Notes: generated from the letters alone by a model not told the origin. Shown: positions 13,030 through 25,675, counted from the first letter of the stretch. The stretch is 64,000 bases of DNA from Brasenia schreberi (GCA_036023115.1 JAYKKT010000074.1:7458501-7522500); one strand, 5' to 3'. Program-made: numbers and translations.

Positions 13030-13443
13030 TGTTAAAGTATAAATGTAATACGAGACGAGCCACTAGGGCCCATTGGTCTTTGACTAATTGGTCCAAACTG
13101 GGCCAGTTAGGTATATTGGCCCCAACTATATGTTAGGGGCCAATTGCTAGTCCCCAACGGCTAGTTAAGGTAGCCGTTGCGAGACCTCAACCCCAAAAAC
13201 TACCTCTCTCTTATTTCCTTTTTGTTGTTGTAAACTACAATCCTTGCTCTATAAATAGAGCATTCTCCTATATCAATAATATGTTATTTTGCAACTCTTT
13301 CAATATTTGTTTTATGTCCTTGAGTATATGATATCCGACGTGTTTTGACTATTTGACCATCAAGAACTTGATGCTTGAGCTTTGTCGATTCTTGATCATG
13401 CTATTGTGATTTGGCGCAGACACTTTAAAGTGTCATTCTTACA
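13030..13443 (+). repeat. Candidate Copia 3' LTR
   Basis: It follows the Copia RNase H end after a short purine-rich tract (GAAAGAAGG), begins TGTTAAAG and ends TTACA. It contains a TATA box (CTATAAATA at about 13250) flanked by the palindromic arms TGCTC/GAGCA. A 9-bp perfect hairpin CAACGGCTA/TAGCCGTTG (13155-13179) resembles the hairpin in the LTRs of the 56687-61551 element. There is no second LTR in the window to confirm the boundaries. Confidence 0.55.
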
Positions 13444-13642
13444 CTAAATAGTAACTTCTTTACTTTGAGCCAAAATGGGAAGTGTGTCTTTGCATGCAAA
13501 GTAGGTGTGTGCTTTGGATACTACCATCAATGGATACTTATTTGTCTTTCAATTTATGAAACAGAAAATGACATAAAAACTTGTTCAAAAAGATCTTGGA
13601 CAGAAAAGTACGACATTCAAAAGCCACGACATTTAAACGTAC

Positions 13643-16600
13643 CAATGCTAACTCTCTTCATTTCACCTCCTGATATCCCCCTCCTCATTTTATCACCCAC
13701 AGTCACATGTGCACAAGTAGAAAGGCCAAGCACCTGAAATGCATCACACGCGTTAATTTCTTTCACTGTACCATCTTGCATGTTCCCCTTTTCAAACCTG
13801 AAAAAGCCTTACAGCATCATCATGTGCTAAAGGCTACCATTAGTCACGCAAGTATGTGTGGCCAAAAGTATAACTCCCCCCTCCTCCTCCCCCCTGAGGG
13901 CTCTCATTCAATGATCACTCACACCCATCCAAAGTGTCAGACTGTCAGTTAACCGCAAGTAGGCTCTACAACAAGCAAATACCAGTGGAAGAGTCAAATA
14001 CCTCAGTCATATAATCCGTTACTACATATCTTCCATTCACTTTCGCATCCTAAGCACATTTAAATCACAAAATGAGCATCATATAAAGACATAAATGCCT
14101 CTGGATTCACCAGATAGTAAACGATTTGCAACTAAATAATGACCTTGACAAATTTATCAATCACTGGGTCAGGTCCGGTACCAATTGCCTCTTCTCTCCT
14201 TGAAATTTCATCCAAAATTTCTTCAAAGAAACAATACGAACTGTCAGAAGGGAAGTAAAAGAGAACATCTTATAACCATGCATTTCGTAGAATAGGACAT
14301 AGAGTTTTTCATATACATCTTAGTTGCATGTCATCTATGAGCCTTAATAATGTTCAAAATTTGATAAACAACCACTGTTCTCATGGGGATTTCGATTATG
14401 ATTAAGTTTTATTTCCATTAATTTGTTCTTAATAATGCTCTCATTTGGGACTCATAGTAAAAGGCAGTAAAGCTTCAATTGTAGGGTATCTTAAAAAAAG
14501 TAGCTAATTTAAAACAGATGCAGCTATACCAAAACGTTAATATGTCATTTATAATGCTCTCGTTTGGGACTCGTATTGAGTCAGTAAAGCTTCAATTGTA
14601 GGGTATCTTCAGAAGACAGCTAATTTCAAATAAATGCAGATATATCAAAATAAAACTTCTTTTAAAAATGTTATATTATTCATAAGTAGCTTTTACATAT
14701 CTTCCATTTGCATGCCTGAAAATAGGAAAAGACGTTCTTTGAGATTTCCATGAAAAGAAAAAGCTTTTTTACCCTAAAAATGTGAGATTTCCGCATATGG
14801 TACTTTATAGTGTGAGAATTTGCAACAACTGGATACTTACTATTGCGACATTATGGTTCACTAGGAACCTTGATACGTATGACGTCTCTCTAGAACAGAA
14901 ATGGTCCTCATAAGTTATATGCTATTTATCTACGAGTTTTTTCTTAATAAGTGAAATGATGCATAATATTCAAAGAAACAAATGTCCGACTAGTTGCAAC
15001 GTTAAAAGAATCATGAAACTTGGGAATGGTTCAAACATGTACCGGATATAGTGCTACAGCCAAACAACCGGTGTGAGAAGTTCAGTGTCTCTGATACGGT
15101 GAGCTCGCCTTGATGAAGGTCATGTTGGCTCACATATGCGCTCAGCTGCTTTGATATTGAACCATTCACATCCAAACCATTGTATGTTACTGATCCTTGG
15201 ACATCTAGACCTGGTTCAAGTTTCCCGGCCAGCGCTCGCAGTAGGGTTGTCTTTCCCGAACCGGGACGCCCAAGAATAAGAACCATCCTACAAATAACAA
15301 CAATTCAAAAATGTCACTCGAAAGAAGATCCTTTATATTGACGTTTTTGCCAGAAGATTCTGCAAGAGACCACATCTTACTCTGCAATATACAATTCAAC
15401 GAAACAAGCCTATAAAAGAAGGTGAGCAGCATCCAAAACAGCTTAGAATATCACAGGCATTCAATTATCAATTTACAAATCTATGCTAGAATCAGGATAA
15501 CCAAGTATACTCCAGTTAGTAGGCTTCCATGTTTACTTTAATGAAGTATGAATCAACAACTCACTTTGCATGCACATTTTTCTTTTTCCTGATTTACCAT
15601 GTCGGTTTGAACCTTAGTGAGAGAAAAGGCATGGGCTAGTTGAGAAGATACGAACAAAGCAAGACCGTCAACAAGTAAACAAAGATATGCCTCTACATGC
15701 TTATCTTAAACAGAAAACATTTTTAGCTCCATTGGAACGCCATTTCAGTTCTCTTCACCCCAATCCCAAACCCTACCGTGTAGCGAAGGTAAGGACTACT
15801 ACGACCCATATGACAAGTGGAGCAGCGAAACGGCACAAGGACAAAGAAAAGATCAAACCTCCCGACAAGGAACGCCCATTATCTCCTGGTTGTGATGTGT
15901 TAGAGGGGTTTCCTTTCATACTTCCAATATCACAAGATTGGTAGCAAGACGCTTAGTTCTCCAATGTTCGTTACGAACCAACAAGTACCAACGATTTGGT
16001 GGGTGCCCACCGGATTCAGAGAGCGAAAAAGGAGATGGATGAGAGTTCAGAATCGATGTCCTAGTGAAAAAACTCGATGGTGCGGAGGCAGAAAACAGAG
16101 GAGGAGAATGCGGAGTTGGCGAAACTGCAAGAGGCAAAATTTGGGTGGCCATCGAGAGAGAGTATAAGAGGAGAACTCAAAGAGATAGAGCTAATGGTCG
16201 ACTAGTGCAACGGGACTGGAGAGAGGAAGGTCTTTCTTCCCTGTAAAAGAGAATGGCCGCGGCACGTTTGAATGGAAATCCGAAAGACTTGGTTTCCTGT
16301 CCACCTCTGAAAACCTAGGAACCTACTTTCCTTGCCTTTACCCTTGAGTTAAAGTTTTGGATTCCACGTTTGAATGGCTGGAACTTTTGACACTAACCAA
16401 TCGTGCGTGCATGGATTTGGATGCTTCGGGAATTTGCCAAATGCCAGTTACATGTGAATTCAGGTTTCTGAATCTGCAAGCCCAAAACAGAAACGAACTG
16501 AAAGAAAGCTTCCCCAGTATAATCAAGAAATTAACCATACCTGGATGGCCTTATGATGCCCGATAAATCGTCCAGGATCTTCTCTGTCATCCTTTTGTGA

Positions 16601-17042
16601 GGAAAGATCCGCGTGTAGATCGTCAAGATGTCCTGCACATATTCAATCTCCAGATATTGTTTTGTGAACCAAAACCCAAATGAAAAATGCTAAGTATGGC
16701 ATGTCAGTTCATGCATCAACAGTAATACAAGATGCATAAAAGCTATCACAGCTCAAGTTGGTATATGCCATCACACTTTGCAGTTGTGCAGTATAACTAG
16801 AGATGCAAATAAAGAATAATGTTTGTTGCATTAACACAACCCGACATGGAAGCAGATGCACAATCACAAAACACGGTTCATACAAATTACAAGAGAAAGA
16901 AGAAAAGAAAGAAAAACACAAGAATTACGAGATTCAATGGAGATGCCTACTTCAGGTCACAACTCATGTCCATTGTTGTAGTTCATATATGTATATATAT
17001 GAAGGAACATTGTTGATGTCACTTGAATTTGGGTTGGACATG

Positions 17043-17074
<32 letters not shown>

Positions 17075-18038
17075 TTATTTATATTTATTTATTTATTTAT
17101 GGACTACAACAATAACTAAGCTTTTTCCCATGCTGGATAGAGTTGGCTACATGAATTCTTTATTTTCACATAGCCTATCATAATTTGTAGAATCTATGTA
17201 AATAAGTCCCACAAAGTTTTATGAAAGCCTAATGCAACCCATTTGATTTATGAACTAATTAATGGGAAAAAATAACAAAATAAAATGAGGTTAGCTTTTG
17301 TAATTGTCAATTATCAGGTGTTGATGAGTTGTCAGCTGACAACCAAATGCTTAAACCTGCAGTACAACAAACTCCTGAATCGTTTGCAAGATACTAAATC
17401 CTCAAATATCTCCCTTACGAGAATTCCTCGGAAGTGAGACCCAAGCCATTGCCAGTTGTTTATGTCGGCAGTGCGGCAACTTAAAGATTAAGAACCAAAT
17501 ATAATGGTAGATATTTGGTGATTATCCTTGCTGTAAGGGCTTAGAGATACTATTTCAGAACTTTTCTTGCCACTAATAAGATAAAGTCCTATTAAGTTTT
17601 TTGCGTTATATTTTATCGGATTTTGATGATTTAAAATATAATTTTTACTATCTAAGCATGACGAAATCATTCATGTAGCTAGCTTTGACCCAAACGACTG
17701 ACAAGTAAGGCGGTAAAATGATAGAGGATCTCACCGGATTTCTGCCGGCAATCTGAATAGTGCAAGTGCTGCTTTGCATGTGTATCTTTCTCGTGGTTTA
17801 AGAAAACAATGAAGAGAAGGGTGTATTGATAGTGATACCTCTATAAAGTTGAGTGTAGAATTCCATAAAGTTGGAAGAGCTCTTCTTGGCTTTTGGGTTT
17901 GTGCTTCCACACTAAGTTTGTCAAATTTAATTTCGACCTTGGGCAGGTTAATGTTGAAACTGCATGTAAAGATCCAGATCCGTATTGTCATGCATCAAAA
18001 GTGAACACAACCAAGTAAATACATAGATACATGCACTG

Positions 18039-18097
<59 letters not shown>

Positions 18098-18175
18098 AGA
18101 GAGAGAGAAAGGAAGGAAACGTCTAATGCTTGCCATGTTGTATTCTTTATATGTATATATTTATATGTACGTATA

Positions 18176-18242
<67 letters not shown>

Positions 18243-18461
18243 TTGTCATATTACATACTTATCATATAGCCACTCATCTCATGTGATTGGTAGTTGAGAT
18301 TTTCAAGAATCGGCAAGCATGTAAAGTGCCAACCCACAACTCTACTTTTTTAATTTCAACCATCTATCTCTTTCATCATATGATTTATCTGCACTATATA
18401 TCTTCTATCAAACAGTTGATCTACACTATATTTGTCTCTCATTAGACGGTTGATCTGTACC

Positions 18462-18507
<46 letters not shown>

Positions 18508-18991
18508 TTTATGAAAATGGAATTGTTTAAATGGTGACTTCCGTGAACTACATAGGTCTCCAGAGTTGATCTCGACATGGATTCTTGAAAAAACAGGAGT
18601 TGAAAGTTAAAAAATTCAACATGTAAGCTTCATGACATATTTTTTGCACTAAATTTCCTAAACTTTTATCTTCTAATATATTGTATAATGAATACTATAT
18701 ATAACAAAGCACTTATTATTACTTAACAGGCCAATACAAGTCGATCTAAGCCGAGGTGCGGAACCCTCACGCTCAACTCATGATCTCTACTCTGCGAGTT
18801 CGAACAGAAAAATCTCTTCGAGCACAATATGATCATGATCAGAGACCCAACTATTTTACTTACAAATCAGTCCGCGCTCTCAACCTAGTGAGGAAGAGCA
18901 GTTGGTCATTCTTTTGTGGTGTTACACCTGCAGAGTGCTCTTCTCCAGCGCCTGCTGAGTTCTTCACAAGAATTTCAGGCACATCTGCCAT
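13643..18991 (-). CDS. PDR-type ABCG transporter, seven 5' exons (partial gene)
   Basis: Spliced minus-strand gene: exons 18991-18864, 17959-17839, 16632-16541, 15287-15043, 14220-14144, 14049-14002 and 13733-13643. All junctions are GT-AG and all phases agree (802 nt, about 267 aa). Known family: full-size ABCG pumps export terpenoids, hormones or waxes at the plasma membrane. Seen: [15 protein letters not shown] and RALPT (N-terminal PDR motif), [14 protein letters not shown], Walker [10 protein letters not shown] (family usually GPPxSGKTT), [14 protein letters not shown] (Q-loop), [29 protein letters not shown], and ABC signature [12 protein letters not shown]. The start ATG at 18991 has an in-frame TGA two codons upstream. 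The N-terminus is short and lacks the usual leucine-rich first segment. Walker B, the membrane domains and the second half are absent: the next exon is replaced by Copia DNA, so they lie left of the window or are lost. For the fourth junction an acceptor ending GAAG (14221) keeps the frame; a nearer consensus acceptor would not. Confidence 0.8.
17041..17100. repeat. (AT)n and (TTTA)n microsatellite
   Basis: About 28 bp of AT repeat is followed by imperfect ATTT units, abutting a LINE tail. Confidence 0.9.
17103..17180 (-). mobile_element. LINE 3'-end fragment
   Basis: It resembles the reverse complement of the LINE 3' end seen at 56330-56395 ('aataactaagc', 'cccatgctgg', 'ggctacatgaattctt', 'ttcacat'). 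It is 5' truncated and diverged, and lies in an intron of the ABCG gene beside an AT/ATTT microsatellite (17041-17100). Confidence 0.65.
18039..18110. repeat. (AT)n microsatellite with short GA run
   Basis: About 55 bp of TA repeats end in GGAGAGAGAGAG. It lies in the first intron of the ABCG gene. Confidence 0.9.
18160..18241. repeat. (AT)n microsatellite
   Basis: TA repeats with a few GT interruptions at the left side, in the first intron of the ABCG gene. A shorter (TA)n(TG)n tract follows at about 18463-18507. Confidence 0.9.
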
Positions 18992-19237
18992 GTCTCAGCT
19001 TCTGTTGCTGATCAAGAGCTTGCTGTTGTGAGTTTATACTGGTGCAGTAGCGATGGAGGCGATAATGTCACCTGGTTTATGTCAAAGTCCTATACTTATA
19101 GTTAGATTTGTGCGTGTGTGAATAATAATTTTGAATTCGCTTATGCACAAACAGTTTTTTGTTGAAGGGAAATTGAGAGGTTTCGATATTTTTCAAATAA
19201 GCAGTTAAACACAGTAATTGAAAGTTTAGGTAGGACT

Positions 19238-19359
19238 GCACTTAGAGCATTAGCTCACCTGGAAGGGGGTTCGACTCGCAAGATGAAGGTCGTGAGTTTG
19301 ATACCAACGGTGTGCATACCCGGCTCCGGCCTCTCGCGTCCCTGTTTCAACACAAATAA
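19238..19359 (+). mobile_element. tRNA-derived SINE with 17-bp TSD
   Basis: The element is flanked by the perfect 17-bp direct repeat AAAGTTTAGGTAGGACT (19221-19237 and 19360-19376). Inside, an RNA polymerase III A box (TTAGCTCACCTGG) and B box-like segment (GTCGTGAGTTTGATACC) lie in tRNA-like order. A 'cccggctccggcctctcgcg' body and short A-rich end follow. It is an Au-like plant SINE in structure; the family name is not verified. Confidence 0.85.
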
Positions 19360-20123
19360 AAAGTTTAGGTAGGACTTTTAGTCAATAGACGATAAGCTAA
19401 GGACCTCTTAATTTTTAAAAAATGTGCCTAAATAAAAGACAAAAATGAAAGCATGCATGACTTTCACAAAATGTGAAGAATTAAAAACACTCTTAAGCTG
19501 TTCCATTGTCAATGACCTAAGCTCATGCCCACCTTTGTGTCAAAGTCTACCACCAAACGTACAACTATGTTATTTTTTTCAAAAAGCTTTTTGCACATAA
19601 GTGACATGTAAGAAGTGATTTTGCAGGAAGCTGCATACACTAAAAAAAAGTGGGTAGTGTTTAATTTTAACACAAGATTAGTAAATGGAAGGTTGCTGGT
19701 GTTTTGATTAGCCATGGGTTTGGCTGTCCAGTGCTTGGACGTGAGTTTAGTATTGAAGTATCCATCTCCTAAGCGGTTCGTCTAAGCGAGAACTTCTTTT
19801 TTGGTTAAACACGAAAAATATGAAGTAGGCTTTCAATACAACAGATTTTTTTTCGTGGGGCCAGCGTGATCAACGCCCCTATTGGGCTAATAATCAGTTG
19901 ATCACGCTGGGTCGAGTCACAAGCTCCAATTAAACAAATAAACGTGTTTTGGAATCATCTTCATTATTAATCTTCACACTTCACATTCACCTACTCACAA
20001 CGAATAATTGTGTCTTCGTATCACCACCATAATTAGCTTTCTCATTGTATTGCTAAGTCTTGCCTACGTCCAGTTTGATTATGAAGAACAAAGATGAGGC
20101 CAAGCAATCGTTGTCATAGACAA

Positions 20124-20266
<143 letters not shown>

Positions 20267-20727
20267 CCTCCTATATTGACCATAGCCAAATAAAAGCATA
20301 CATAATGCATATTTGCAGAAACACCTCTTCCATTTCCTTAAATTGGTCAGACCATTGTATTTGTTTGTAACCTGTAGTGAGTAGCTAACTACCTGGTTAC
20401 AAATTAGTAAGACTTGTAGGGCTGGTAAACGAGTTCAGCTACTCGTAGTTCTGATGGGTTCGGCTCATCCAGGGCTCGTCCAAGTTCTGTTTGAACGTAG
20501 ACATGGTGTGTTCAAACACAATTTGGCATGCGAAAGTGCCTTACATGACATTTTTAAAATGCTTACTTAAATCATAGGGTACTTAAGGTAAATGAAGGGA
20601 TGTTCTTTTAATACAAGGGATCCCGTCTTCGAACTCAAAGGCAGTTCGGCTGGCAATTATCTCGGTTATTTTGCATTAAAAAAAGAAGCCCAGTGATAAA
20701 CAAGGATTCTTAGGTTCAACTTGACCA

Positions 20728-20910
20728 ACAATCACAACAACTAAGCCTTTTCCAATATTAGATGGGGTTGGTTACATGGATTGTTTTATTCGATAAAGCT
20801 TGATCCTGTAACATACTAAGTGTTCACTCAAGCAAAGCTAGATCACATTCTTTATGATCCTCCCAGCACTTTTGTGGTTGTCATCTTCCTCTTTTAACAT
20901 TTTTACCATT
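20728..20910 (-). mobile_element. LINE 3'-end fragment
   Basis: A diverged copy of the LINE 3' end on the minus strand. 'caacaactaagccttttcc' is followed by 'ggttggttacatgga', then 'aagctagatcacattcttta' and 'agcacttttgtggttgtca', matching 27258-27450. It is 5' truncated. Confidence 0.75.
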
Positions 20911-21048
20911 TAGTTGAAGGTCATGGATGAGTAAGTATGTTAGAGAGTGACAAACCCTAACTTGACTGTTACAAAAAGAAAGCTTTGTCTATAAAATTGC
21001 CATTTTTGATAAACCTTTGGTTGTTTATGACTTTAGATCATGGACCAT

Positions 21049-21162
21049 TTTTTTTGTTACAAGAAGAGGCCGAAGCCTAACACATGCACCCTCTCAGAGC
21101 AAACTTCCCACCAAAAACAACGGTTATAGAGCGCTCTGCCATTGAGCTAACGCTCTGGGGTG
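21049..21162 (-). mobile_element. tRNA-derived SINE
   Basis: Read on the minus strand, A box-like GCGTTAGCTCAATGGCAGAGC is followed by a body ending 'ttaggcttcggcctcttc' and an A run. This is the arrangement of Au-type plant SINEs. No clear TSD was found. Confidence 0.65.
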
Positions 21163-21487
21163 CATTTTTAACAAGTTAACAACAAGAAATGGTTGCTTTT
21201 GTCAATATTACTAATAAACAGCTTATTTCAAATAATAGAGAATGCATTTAACGAAGAAAAAGCCTTCTCATTGATGAATCTAGATATGACCAGTTTGGAA
21301 CTGATATTGTGGTTCAAATCTGAACCAAATCAATTGTAGAATTGCTGATAACCGAAACCGACCCTAGAACTTTAACTAGGAACTCCCGGTTCGATTACTA
21401 TTCATGAATTTTAGAAACAAGCTTGGAATTGATGGTTCTAAACCACTCATTACTAAATAATTATTTTTTTATTATCAAATGTCACAA

Positions 21488-21585
21488 GTTGAGTGTTGGC
21501 TCAATGATAAGACGCTCTCTACTACTTGAGTTGGGAGTTCAGCTCCCATGGGACACCACTCCCCTTTCTTTCAAAAAATAAACTT
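21488..21585 (+). mobile_element. tRNA-like SINE fragment
   Basis: A box-like TTGGCTCAATGATAAG and B box-like GGGAGTTCAGCTCCC are about 35 bp apart, followed by an A-rich end. It does not fold as a complete tRNA. Confidence 0.5.
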
Positions 21586-22057
21586 TTTAATAGGTTTTGG
21601 AGTGATTTTAAATTTGGACTGTAAGAGTCTCTGGAACGGTTAGGTTCAGTTATGGTTCTAGGCAACCCGGAATCGAACGTGTCTAGATGTATCATTTGAA
21701 CTATCCTCCCTACAGTAAAGTGAATCACTCCCCTCAAGAAGCCGTAATCAATACGTTTTCTTGACACTAAGCTTGCTAGAGACGTCTTATACTATATATA
21801 TATATATATATATAGGAGAATTCCTTCAACTATTTAGACTACTATCAGCCACACTTGGATAGTTTCAACACTAATGATCTGTTGATATTTCCTTTCAATC
21901 ATAAAAGTCAAGGCACCGCGACTAAGAATTCAAGTAGCCGACCCCACTTAGTGTGTGGTTAATTTGAATTGCGCATAAAGCTAAAGGAGTCGAACCTCGC
22001 TTAGAGTTGATCTTCAAGTTAAATGTGACCTTTCATAAAATTGTTAGAGGATAAAGA

Positions 22058-22185
22058 TTTAGCACTCGGGGCGTTAGCCTCACTTGGCAGGGCTCTCGAC
22101 TTGTGTGTTGTAGATCGTAAGTTCGACTCCCAAAGCATTCATACCCAACTTCGGGCTTCCGCGGTAAAAACCGAAAGCTAACGGT
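22058..22185 (+). mobile_element. tRNA-derived SINE
   Basis: A box-like GCGTTAGCCTCACTTGG, B box-like GTAAGTTCGACTCCC, and a body 'catacccaacttcgggct' like that of the SINE at 19238. No unambiguous TSD. Confidence 0.6.
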
Positions 22186-22715
22186 TTAGATGGCACATTT
22201 CAAATAAGAGAAAACAACCCTTTCACAAGAACGAGAAATCTCAATTTTCTTCTGGAAGAGGGAATCGCCGCTTCCTCACAGGGAACAATTTCTCATGAAT
22301 CTTGCGTTCCAAAGAAAATGTGTTCTCGGAACCCATTGGTGACAAAACATTCCACTGTGCCTTTGGAACTGGTTGACCCGAACCTGAATACCGAAGAATG
22401 GAAATAGGGTTCACCAATTGTTTGAGAGACCCGACTCATAGGCATTGACCCGGAAAAACTCACATCAACAAGAATAAATATATCGTGACAAGCACCTATT
22501 ATCATTAAATCAATCACAACAATGTATACATATACATATATATATATATATAACCACTTCAACCACCATATATAGCCTTTCACTATTCTTTCACTAATCA
22601 AAACTGTTTTTATCTGTCAAAACCATCTTAAACACCTTATATATATAGATATAGATAGATAGATTCTTTCACTAATCAAAACTGTTTTCATCTGTTAAAA
22701 CCATCTGAAACACCT

Positions 22716-22803
<88 letters not shown>
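22716..22803. repeat. (TA)n-(GA)n compound microsatellite
   Basis: About 57 bp of TA followed by about 30 bp of GA. A 45-60 bp segment just upstream ('ttcactaatcaaaactgttt...') occurs twice (22590-22645 and 22667-22716). Confidence 0.9.
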
Positions 22804-22806
<3 letters not shown>

Positions 22807-23234
22807 TTGATGATGGTATAAGGTTTTAGGTTTTCACCAGTGTAAGCCACTTTTGAATAGTTGAGGAGTTGTAAAAGTTGATAGAAGATAATTGTTGATG
22901 GTTAAAGTGACAAAACCATATGAAGTAGAGACTAAACATCGTGTTCAATTGAGCATAGACCATGAACAATATATACATACACACACACACACACATATAT
23001 ATGTGTGCGTGTGTGTTTGCACCTCACCCAACTTAAAAATATATCTTGTGGTTGAAGTAGTAGTAATATTTGAATACACCTTGTTAAGGATAAAAGAAAA
23101 CCATTTGGGCAGCAGCTAACGGGAGAGAGAAGAAATGCAGCTGTCCTTGTTTCCTCGTGCTTCTGGATATGAAGATTGATAGAGAAATAAGAATAAATAA
23201 CAGCAAGAAAAGAAGAAGTGCACAGAGCTTTTTC

Positions 23235-23350
23235 TTTTCACTGTTAGGGAAACTGGGGGTAGGCAGACCCCTAGCAGATGCAGTACCTGGGCATCGAACT
23301 CACGACCTCCAACTTGAAGGTTCATAGAGTCGATGCCCCGGCCAGGAGAT
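23235..23350 (-). mobile_element. tRNA-derived SINE
   Basis: On the minus strand the B box-like GTCGTGAGTTCGATGCCC follows 'ccggggcatcgactctatg', with a body 'ctaggggtctgcctacccc'. Confidence 0.55.
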
Positions 23351-23689
23351 CACTGGCTCTTTGTTTCAATGCATGCAGCAATTCAGTGACCGATACTGTA
23401 ACACTATGGTGGCCAATGAAGCTTGAATTTGCCAAAGAAAAAGAACGATGAGCTAGTTTTTTTTACGAGTAATCCCCCAACGATTCAATTATAGACGTTT
23501 TGGTGTGGAGTCTGGGATTAAAAGTCTTCATTGGGGTGTATTTTCCACTAATTTTAACAAACTAGTTGGACATTTCTATACTCTATTCTCATACTATATT
23601 ATCTATAAAGGATGCAACAGAACGCATTTAGTGCGTGGGACGCCACATATGAACCAGACGGCTGTATAAGAACAGCTTGAGGTAAGACT

Positions 23690-23800
23690 TGTTTTGTTTT
23701 TCTCGGTACAATGGGGAGGCTGAAGCCAGATGCACGCCTTAGGAATTGAACTCTTCACCATCGAATTGTGAGTACAACCCCTGGCCAGGTGAGTTATTGC
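23690..23800 (-). mobile_element. tRNA-derived SINE
   Basis: On the minus strand A box-like TAACTCACCTGGCCAGGGG, B box-like GAAGAGTTCAATTCC and the body 'ggcttcagcctccccatt' occur in order. Confidence 0.55.
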
Positions 23801-24192
23801 TTGGTGTGCTGCAATGAGACCCAAGTGTTCATATCAGAAGACTCAGAAGGATGAAAATGTATGATTGTAATCATATTAGTTTGGTGAGGCAGATTTATGC
23901 TTCCTAACATGGTTACAGTTGTGCGATCGTTGATTCTCCCCCGTAATAAGAGGAAACCATCTTGCATAAGCCATTTGACTATAAAACAGCAGGTGGATAT
24001 TTTCTTCCTTTTGTAGTCATATATTATCGTTTTGCGCTCATTAGAGATGTCAATACGAGCAGGTGAAAATGTGGGCTGGACCGGGCCTATGCACATTTTA
24101 TACGAGCCTCTAAAAGGCTGTCCTAGCGCACACACACATATGTATAGTTTTTTTTCGGCTACAAGTATGTATATTATATATGTGTGTGGGTA

Positions 24193-24199
24193 CATATAC

Positions 24200-24288
<89 letters not shown>

Positions 24289-24290
24289 GA
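24193..24290. repeat. (TA)n-(TG)n compound microsatellite
   Basis: A short TA tract followed by about 65 bp of TG. Open frames here reading Val-Cys or Thr-His repeats are artefacts of the repeat. Confidence 0.95.
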
Positions 24291-24804
24291 CATATAAATG
24301 TATATAGTTTTTAAAGGAAAGTCAAGAAAGATTGAACGAGGAAAACTTGGTTGTTCGGCCCTTCGGGGCCACACTGCATCTACACCATTAGTTATTGTTG
24401 CCCCTCCTCTTTATGGATTATGGTTACCTTTGTGCCGCATAATTGTGCCTTATATATTAGCATTTAACAAAATCAAAACTCTTTCAATACTTTGGAGAAC
24501 TTTACTCTTTTAAAGTGTTTTACTTGATAGGACGGGGCCAACTATCTATGATAGTTCAAGGATTCACTAACAAATGTTCTATTATTCAAATGTTTGGCCG
24601 GCCGATGCCTCACCTCTGTTCAATGTAAGCGGAGGACAGAGAACAGAGGAACTCGGGGGGCCATGACCTCCTTGTAGTTCCATGAAACAAAGTACTTATA
24701 TGTGTATATATTAAGATATAGGAATATTGGACCTGCGGTGAAATTGATTCACCAACTATTGTTCAATCAAATGCCACCATGAACGATAAAGGTGTGTGTT
24801 TCCA

Positions 24805-24870
24805 ATGAAGTTCACTGGCTTTAGTACGAGTCTCTGAGATTGAGGTTCGATTCTTCATATGGGGTATGTA
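24805..24870 (+). mobile_element. Possible SINE remnant
   Basis: 'gagattgaggttcgattctt' resembles a B box and lies about 40 bp after 'ttcactggctttagtacgag'. Boundaries and TSD are not visible. Confidence 0.3.
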
Positions 24871-25136
24871 TGACCCATAGTATGTTTTCATGCAGAGAAC
24901 TCCATTGATTTCCGCCGCATCCTTCTCGATGCTGCAGACAGGGTAAGAACCATGTTCGCACCGGAAAAGTAGTTCCATTTCTTGGAAAACTTTTCCGGCA
25001 AAAATGGAAACTGTGATGCATCAAGATGACATTCTAGTGTTTAGCGAGTAACTGCAACCGAGGATGAGGTGGTCTTATTTTGATAGTGATGGTGTGCTAG
25101 CTCGAGTGTTCTCGCTGATGCATACGCTAAACCAGT

Positions 25137-25149
25137 ACACACACACACA

Positions 25150-25223
<74 letters not shown>
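25137..25223. repeat. (CA)n-(TA)n compound microsatellite
   Basis: About 55 bp of CA followed by TA. The next 250 bp stay dominated by TA and TG dinucleotides. Confidence 0.95.
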
Positions 25224-25227
<4 letters not shown>

Positions 25228-25675
25228 CGATTACATATTCTACATGTGTATATTATATATATGTATATTTTTTTCCATCACATGTATAGATATACAGTTA
25301 TATATATATATAATATGTGGCTCATATATACACACATGTGTATGTACATATATAGTTTTTTCCAGTATATGTATATATATGCAATATATATATATATTGT
25401 TACATGTATGTGTGTATATAATATATATGTATATGTATATATATAGTTTTTTATTACATATGTGTATTATGTATATGGATTGTTGAAACCTAAAATATTG
25501 TGGTTGAATTTGGATCGGGTTTATAGAACCAATCTAATATACAAGACCTATGGGCCAGTCCAGCTTGGACTGTGTCAGCCTCCAAGGCCATATGGGTTTG
25601 ACCATTTGGCCCTGCTTCAAATATGAGCCAGAATTCTCTTTCCCCCTCTCCCTACTTTGCCATCTCTAGGTTTAG

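Larger units (their letters stand above)
6976..13443 (+). mobile_element. Copia RNase H region and 3' LTR, split by an inserted Copia
   Basis: A Copia reading frame runs from about 6976 (HMSVVMKI) to 7097, then continues at 12591 after the 7098-12585 element is removed. The rejoined frame passes the conserved 'D-x-G-G' segment of RNase H and continues to SLIFWRCKK (with an internal stop), VSLSSTETEYRAM, then TNRIKMDCHFVRKE (about 12860-12900). A candidate 3' LTR follows at 13030-13443. Upstream parts may be the piece at 1-1888, since both resemble the Copia at 56687-61551, but this is not proven. The element is decayed. Confidence 0.7.

Noticed and set aside
15687..16250. Several overlapping frames rich in Arg
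   Set aside because: They lie in an intron between two well-supported ABCG exons, occur in conflicting frames and show no family motif.
21125..21165. tRNA gene candidate
   Set aside because: A and B box-like motifs are present here and at 19238, 21488 and 22058, but no complete cloverleaf forms and the downstream body matches SINE structure.
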